Both the position numbers and the translations under genes were made by a program. Below, one piece after another: positions 57,946 through 64,000 of a stretch of DNA of 64,000 nucleotides. The DNA comes from Desmodus rotundus. Taxonomy: Eukaryota > Chordata > Mammalia > Chiroptera > Phyllostomidae. The stretch's first letter is position 1, and each line of letters begins with the position of its first letter. Under the pieces are notes generated by a model that was given only the letters and a program-made list of their open reading frames with translations, searched no databases and was not told where the DNA came from. The DNA lies in contig NC_071390.1 in NCBI RefSeq assembly GCF_022682495.2, positions 146,668,583 to 146,732,582 of the forward strand, given 5' to 3'.

Positions 57946-60369
57946 TAGGAAAAGGAGCAGATGGTGGATTTTCATGATCACCTAGCACCCTGCCACAGTT
58001 TGGCATAATTCTGGTTCTCCTTTAAGGCCTGGCTCGAATGACAATCCTAGAATTACAAATACTGATTTCCCCACTATGACCTCTCTTGTGCACTTTGATT
58101 ATACTGTACACATTATGATATGATTAGTATGGCATGAAATCGTTTTTTAATTAATATTTAGGGATAGTTCCTTGTACATGGTATGTATATACTTGTCAAA
58201 AAATGAATGAATAACATTTTATTATATATTATTTCATGGGAAAGCCTCAAGGACTCACTGGGGTTTTTTGTTGTTGTTTTCTGTTCTCTGTTCTAAGAAT
58301 CTGCAGTAATACATGGGGGAGACAAGGTCATTTGAAATTTCTTGCAGGACAATCAGCTTCCTATGAGGCCTAGGAAAAATGGAATGAAAGTCTTTTCTTT
58401 CCCTGTGTGTCTCCTCTCTCAATCTCCCCAAGTCTCAGCTACTCAACAGACCTACTTACTCCCTGTGATGTCAAGATGATCTTTCCACAGGCTCCCCCAC
58501 ACTCTCTCCAACCCCCATCCCTGCCCAATTCCTTTGGGCTCAGTGACTTAATCTTCCCACTAGAGACTTGCATTTGAAAAGGGGTAACTGTTAATCCTGA
58601 GGAATCATTGACTGATGAGTTATATTGGGAAGGAACTTGGGATTCTGATTCTGAAAAGGGCTACCACGTTATATATATTTTTAAGGTTACATGTGAAACT
58701 TAATGTTTTCCCAGGGAACAAAAGTAATAGTTTAAATGAAGAAAAATGCATACCATGTGTAAATTCTACAAAATTTCTTACAAATGGGGATTTTGTACCT
58801 TCGAATGAACAATCTTCTTTTGAACCCTGGCTATATAATTGCCAAGGTAAACAGGAGTGAAGCCTGTGTGCCTTTGATGCCTAGTGTTCTTATTAATGAA
58901 AATGGGGCAAGAATGAAAGCATTTCTGCAGCAGTCGTGCAGGGGATTTGAGCACCCATTTAAGGCTGTAACCAGGCCAGAATTTTCTTCTCGAGGCCAAG
59001 GAGAATCTGGTCCAAAAACATGAACACAACAGGAATGTTTCTGGTCATTTTTCTCAAATCCACCAGAGGGTTCTCAGTGAATTTTCTGACAAACTCAGCC
59101 TATATTCTGCATCTATAAGACAAGGGAGCGTTTATGTAAAATGTTTTTTTCCCTACAACTTCAACCCTCACTTTCTCCTCGACATCTGAGAAGCAAGACC
59201 ACAACTGCATAACGTTTTATAGATCTGCTTGATTAAAACCAGTTCTCCCTGTAGGTCACATCATGTATGAGACACACGGTTTTTGTCAAGAGACCAGCTA
59301 CTAGCAGAAAAGGTTTTGATGCTATTGCTAGCAAGAAATTAGTAACTAGATCCTTGGTCTGTTTTAAGACAACTTTATAATTATACTGTTTCAGTGGTAA
59401 ACCAGACCCTTGAGCCAAGGGTAATTTGGAAATTCTAGATTTGTATTCTTTTTCCCCCCTTTCTTTAATGTTCATCTCTGCTGCCTCTCCATCTTCTTTC
59501 TTCAAACATATAATTTTCCTCCATTCCTTCCTCACTCCTGGCTCCTCGTTTCTGTGACCCTTTGTCACAAAGGACAAATGCATCTTGTTCCCGTCATCCT
59601 GAGACGTCCTGAGCAACAATCAAGGCTGTGTGCACGAATCTAATTCTGGAACGTGTTGTTGCTGTGTGAGGGCGTCACCGGTGCTGGCTCACTGCTTTGC
59701 CTCTGGGACCGGAGGCTAACAGGAGGCTTTATCTAGTGTTTAAGCTGTCTGTGCACCCAGGAGTTAATCTCTGTTTTCTCCGTCCAGGATCACACTGGAG
59801 GTGACTTTCTTGAACTCTCGAATGCTTTCTGATTCTGTCAACTTTTTAGGCTCAGAGCTCTTTTGATATGAAAAGATTTACTAAATATTAAAACTAAAGC
59901 CAGGGCTTCCCTAGGGAAAAAATTTTCTAGTCTCACTTGAGTTTCACATCGTGTTCTCTCTTCACCATTTTCTTCCTTCGCCATCCCCGACTCTCTTTCT
60001 GGTGCAATTGTGTTTCTTCTCTTTTAAGCTATATTTTGGGATGGTTAAAAAAGTCTTTTAAGTATATCTTGAAAGCCATAAATTTTCATTTCAGCTGAAA
60101 GTCATCCAAACCTTATGCATTTCAGTCGGACACTCCCTCCAGCCAGCCTCCCGTCTGCCAAAGACCCTACTTCATACCTCACCAACTTTCTTTAGAGTAT
60201 GGCTGGAGTTACAGTGATTCCTCCAAGACCCTTAAGGGATCAGGGTCACCAAATTCCAGGTTGTTCGTTCACACAGTGTACTGGCTGGAGTTGCTTCATT
60301 CTTCTAAACTTGATACCATTTCTCCCTCAGACTCGCTCTTTCTTCTTTCGTTATGTTTTCTTCCTTTCA
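57946..60369. other. Unassigned non-coding DNA
   Basis: 58010-58130 ('ctttaaggcctggctcgaatg') is faintly L2-like. A 128-codon minus-strand frame (59233-59619) is Lys/Glu-rich with no motif I recognise; it lacks support as a gene. Confidence 0.4.
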
Positions 60370-61030
60370 CTGTTTCCCACTACCCTCGCGCCCCCCTCCC
60401 CGGGTAGCCCGATCAGCAGCGAAGTCTGTCTCTTCGTCGTCTCTCTGGCCGCCACGAGCGCTTAGCCCTCTGCTGAGGGATCAAGCTGGAGGGGTGGCTG
60501 CCACGGGCCGGCCGCCGTGGTACCTACCGAGAGACAGCCAGAGGTTCCTTCGGAGACAGCTGTTTTCCATTCCAGCAATCTCAACATTGTGGCTTTGTGG
60601 ATTGTCTTTCCACCTCCAGGTCTGGTCTTACTCGGAGCTAAGACATAACGAAGCATTTTCACTAAGCCTTTCAGGGCCGCTGCTCGAGGCCTGTCAGCCG
60701 CAAGCGCCCCCTGTGAGCGTCCCGCGCAGACGCCACTGGGGTCCCCGTCGGCCACGTCCTCTCTCGCCCAGAGGACAAATTAAGGCAATTCCAATAAGGC
60801 CACTGGTGGGGAAAATTGGTTGATCGAGTTATGACTAAACGGCTTTTCAAATCGCCTCCTCATTCTGAGAGCAGGGAGTTAGTGCTGCAGATTGCGGGAG
60901 CCCGGGCCCCTGCCCACAGATACAGCGCGATCCGCAGGATGCCGGGGCTGCAGCGGCTGGGGCTCTGCCTGGAAACACAGCGGTGGCCCCCCTCGGCAGG
61001 GCTGCCCCTTGGTGCCCGATGCAACCAATT
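60370..61030. promoter_or_regulatory. CpG-rich block, possible CpG island
   Basis: CpG is dense in three patches (about 60380-60560, 60695-60780 and 60890-60970), unlike the CpG-poor surroundings. I count about 16 CpG in the first 180 bases by eye. SP1-like GC boxes are not conspicuous. Open frames across it on both strands reflect the low stop frequency of GC-rich DNA. It could mark a promoter or first exon of an unrecognised transcript, or an enhancer. No gene is assigned. Confidence 0.55.
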
Positions 61031-61319
61031 CTTGCCTGTTTTAAGTGAAAACATCCCAGGGTGGTAAAGTGTATCCTGAGAATGGAATGCTTTGTAGATT
61101 TTTTACTTGGGGGGCAGCATGGCATGCTAATAAATGAGAACGCTGCTTAAAAGTCCACTTTTTCTGCTTCTAGGCCGATCTCCTCAGGGAGCCCATGATA
61201 AAGATCGTTAATATTTTCCCTGTAAGTAACTGAATCAAAGAGCAGCTTTGCTACCTGCACTGTCTGGGTGCGCATTAGGTTGTACACTTATCAACTCTTT
61301 GATAGCCTCAGTTACCATA

Positions 61320-61440
61320 GGGCCGCGTGCGCGTGTATTTATATATTACACATATACTACACATATACATATAACAGTAATATATAATCTCCTCATTTCA
61401 TGGATAAATACGCAATCTCTCATATATACTCTCTTTGTCT
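61320..61440. repeat. AT-rich/CA-type microsatellite patch
   Basis: Alternating 'atatattacacatatac' sequence following a short CpG-containing 'gcgtgcgcgtg' run. Confidence 0.7.
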
Positions 61441-61479
61441 ACCTGTATTTCCATCTGCCTGCATAGTTCACCTGGCTCT

Positions 61480-61565
61480 GCAATGCTTGTGCGATGGCGG
61501 ACATGTCAGGTAATGTCTCTGCATCTCAGCTGGCCCATCTGTGAAATAAAGGAGTTGAACTAGCC
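61480..61565 (+). repeat. MIR SINE fragment
   Basis: 'aatgtctctgcatctcagctggcccatctgtgaaataaagg' is the forward MIR core. Confidence 0.65.
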
Positions 61566-61779
61566 AGTGTGCTTGGTGGGGAGGTGTTCCCACTATACTG
61601 TATTCCCTCCGTCCGGCACAGTTCTGGGCGTGTCCTGGGCTCCCAGTGCAGAATGACGTGCTAGTGCGTGATAGGAACCACCCAGTTCCTAAGGTAATGG
61701 TGATTCCTAACATTCTATGATTCTAATATTTTTAAATAGTGATGTCAGGAAATTACTGGCTGTGGGGAGAGTGAAATAC

Positions 61780-61990
61780 AGTCATGCGCCACTTAACGAC
61801 GAGGACACCTTCTGAGAAATGTGGTGTTCGGTGGTTTCACCGTCGCGCGAAGGTCACAGAGTGCACTGCGCAAACCTCGACGGTACGGCCTGCTGCACCG
61901 CGAGGCTCTGTGGTGCAGTGTCACCGCATCCCACACGGGCTGCGTTTCGTGGCGCGTGACTGCAGTCATTAGATCAGCGTGCATGCGTAC
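61780..61990 (+). mobile_element. CpG-rich medium-reiterated repeat, probably a DNA-transposon relic
   Basis: 'acagtcatgcgccacttaacgacgagga', 'ttctgagaaatgtggtg' and 'gtcacagagtgcactgcgcaaacctcga' follow the order of a common mammalian repeat that begins cagtcatgcg..cttaacgac. It is unusual in retaining many CpGs. Confidence 0.55.
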
Positions 61991-62269
61991 TCTAAGAGAC
62001 AAAATGCTGAGTAACAACCTGCTTGGCTTCGGAAAAAAGACCCAGTTAGAGAAACTTAATCTCTTCCTTGGAGACTTTGATTGGCCTACTTAGATACAGG
62101 CAAGTGACAGACTTTATCTAGCTTGACTTTAGCAAGACTTTTGACTCAGTCTTGGGCAACACAGTTGTCAATAAACCTCAGCTGAGGCCCTTTCATCTCG
62201 CACAGATTACAAATTTACCCCTGTTCAGCTGAATCGTGCACATAGCTAGCTGCTTAAACCTATTAAATG

Positions 62270-62720
62270 CCACCCTTCTTTAAAAGCCAGAAGCAGCCTC
62301 TCCATTGGCTTCCTGGTGATTTCCTAGGCCCTCAGCTTGACATTCAAGCTTCACTGGGTTTTGGCCACCTTTTCCTTTCAACATTATTTCTAAGAGTTGC
62401 CAGGAGATGCATCCCTTGAGTGAAAAGTCTTCTAATTACTTTATTCCTTCCTGTGGCACCCCTATCCCACCCACATTCCTTATTGTCCCAGAGTTGCTGG
62501 GGTAAACCTAGAATACTTGCTGATACAACACCAATGCCCCACCCCCAACCCCGCCCTTCTTAATCCTTCCTTTAAAGCCCAGATCAGGACCTGCCTCCTC
62601 CACTGAGGTCCCCTGGTAGGCTGGTGGTAGAGGGAACTTGCCTTTCTCTGATTTTCCAAGTCACCTGTAGTCTGCATGATACTGTCTTGTCCTTGTTCCT
62701 GCAGCCCAGTCACTTCCTAA
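62270..62720 (+). repeat. Probable L2-like LINE fragment
   Basis: 'aaaagccagaagcagcctctccattggcttcctgg', 'cattcaagcttcactgggttttggcc', and 'ccagatcaggacctgcctcctccactgaggtc' resemble the 3' part of L2 elements. Confidence 0.45.
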
Positions 62721-64000
62721 AGTTCCTAGAGGAATCTGATGGAACTGGAAGGATGTCTGAGGTCTTCAGGGAGGGATGAAAGGCTGGAAATCAAGATGGC
62801 TGAGAGAGTTTAGAAGAAGTACAGACAAATAAGAGGTAACTTCTAAATATATGATTCAGTGTCAAGCCTGCACGTTCCCTGGTGGTGAGTGTAGAAGAAC
62901 CGAAAGGGCGTGACAGGGGAGGGGGCAAAGCTTCCTTGACTTTGTGTGTCTTTAAGTTTGGTTAGGGTGACTAAGGAAATCATTATCAAACAACCCATGC
63001 ATTTTGTCTATGTTTCTCTTAAACTAGGAAATGACAGTAATATTAAAAGTTGCTTGGTTAATAGATCCAGCATGATCATATGGTTATTTATGCATTTGTT
63101 ATAAAAACAGATAGACTTGGAAAAACTTTGACCAAGAAGTTCCCTCAAAGAGAGAGATTTTTATTATTAGCAATTACCTTATTTGACTTGGGTTTCCTGG
63201 AACTGAACCATCAGGTTAATGACAGTCTTGCTAAGTGGAGGGTAGGTTGAGCCCAAACAAGTGACTCACCCTTGCCCTCCCTCTGCTTATCTTTCTAGTC
63301 AAGTAGGGGTCTCATTGCTGACAAGGCTCCCCCTAACTCATCTTTTACTGGATTCTTGGGTAAAGTTTTTCTCCATCTCAGTTACTTTACCTCCTCTTTA
63401 TTGGGAGCTCTACTCTGAGATCAAAGATGATCTATAGCAGTTTATGAGAAACAAAGGAAGTGGGAGAGGGATGCTAAGTTCTTTTAAGGGGGGGTATGCA
63501 ATCGTGACTCTATCTGAACATCTGGCCTCTGCTGTAGGGTAAGAGCTGGGACAAGGCACAGCCCCTAGGCTTAGGGAGAGGGTTGTGTGGGGAGAGGGTT
63601 GTGTGGGGAGAGGGATGCATGAGCCTGCTCTCTAGAACGCTAGTCATCACCCAGAGTCTGATCAACAATCCTCAAAGCTGATTGAGTCTCAGGGTCACCT
63701 GGCTTTGTTTTGAGCAGTGAAGATGCATGGGTCTTACTCAATGACTTAACAGGTCCTTATTGGGTTCTATGACACCATATTTAAAAGCATTACAAGTGTC
63801 CTGAGGATCAAACAGCAAGAGCCATTGACCTAGTCTCCTGATATTTAGCAGTGTCCTTAATTTTTCATCCTCCCTACAAATACACTTATATTTTCCAAAG
63901 GGCTCCAGGACAAGAATTTAGTTAATCCCAATGCCAGTGCATTTGCTGTTGAAGAACAAGGAGAAACTCTACCAAAAATGAGAAGGCTTCAGAAATAAGA
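62721..64000. other. Unassigned non-coding DNA
   Basis: No gene or repeat family recognised except a small tandem repeat at 63574-63614. Confidence 0.5.
63574..63614 (+). repeat. 16-bp tandem repeat
   Basis: The unit ggttgtgtggggagag occurs twice in full (63581-63612), preceded by a partial copy. Confidence 0.9.

Noticed and set aside
59233..59619. 128-codon minus-strand open frame rich in Lys and Glu
   Set aside because: No recognisable motif or exon boundary; probably chance.
60353..60823. 156-codon open frame in the CpG-rich block
   Set aside because: Long frames are expected in GC-rich DNA with few stops; Ser/Pro/Arg-rich composition without domain wording.
1..64000. CRISPR arrays, bacterial operons, plasmid or phage features
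   Set aside because: No regularly spaced repeats, ribosome binding sites or dense coding; the content is clearly mammalian.

Overview
This is mammalian nuclear DNA, most likely from a bat of the Yangochiroptera. The evidence is three tRNA-derived SINEs of the bat VES type (15759, 27883 and 33374), young L1 3' ends, an ORF1-only half-L1 (HAL1-like) retrotransposon, mariner elements, and old mammalian repeats (MIR, hAT, L2-like). I found no exon, intact host gene or structural RNA gene. The window reads as intergenic or intronic sequence whose recognisable content is mostly transposable elements. Many open frames in it begin at GTG, CTG or TTG and have no family signature, so I left them out.

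Layout. 1-5.9 kb: unique sequence, one MIR and a GGAA repeat. 5.93-6.67 kb: a 5'-truncated L1 with a perfect 15-bp target duplication. 6.75-13.06 kb: a class II (betaretrovirus-like, ERVK-type) provirus on the minus strand. It has two 805-bp LTR copies that differ at 14 sites with no indels, a lysine-tRNA-type primer site, a 3' polypurine tract, and broken gag, pro, pol and env relics. Large parts of gag, protease, reverse transcriptase and env are deleted, and integrase carries an unexplained insertion. 13.1-17.4 kb: MIRs, a mariner-type MITE, a hAT relic, a VES SINE inside a short L1, and an internally deleted mariner. 17.4-23.2 kb: mostly unassigned. 23.2-31.4 kb: a nested LINE block. An old plus-strand L1 is interrupted by a minus-strand L1 3' end, a HAL1-like element, a VES SINE and another L1 3' end. 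It is followed by an antisense L1 that carries two oppositely oriented copies of the MITE. 31.9-32.5 kb: a second mariner relic. 33.4 kb: a VES SINE with a perfect 14-bp duplication. 34.6-60 kb: sparse old repeats, a possible solo LTR (47.2-47.8 kb), AT-rich microsatellite DNA (45.2-45.5 kb) and long repeat-poor stretches. 60.37-61.03 kb: a CpG-rich block resembling a CpG island. 61.8-62.7 kb: further old repeats.

The most unusual object is the provirus. Its cis-acting parts (both LTRs, primer site, long leader, polypurine tract) persist while most of its coding capacity is gone. It also carries a second near-identical polypurine tract inside integrase and a 344-bp insertion bounded by imperfect direct repeats. 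None of its frames could encode a complete viral protein.
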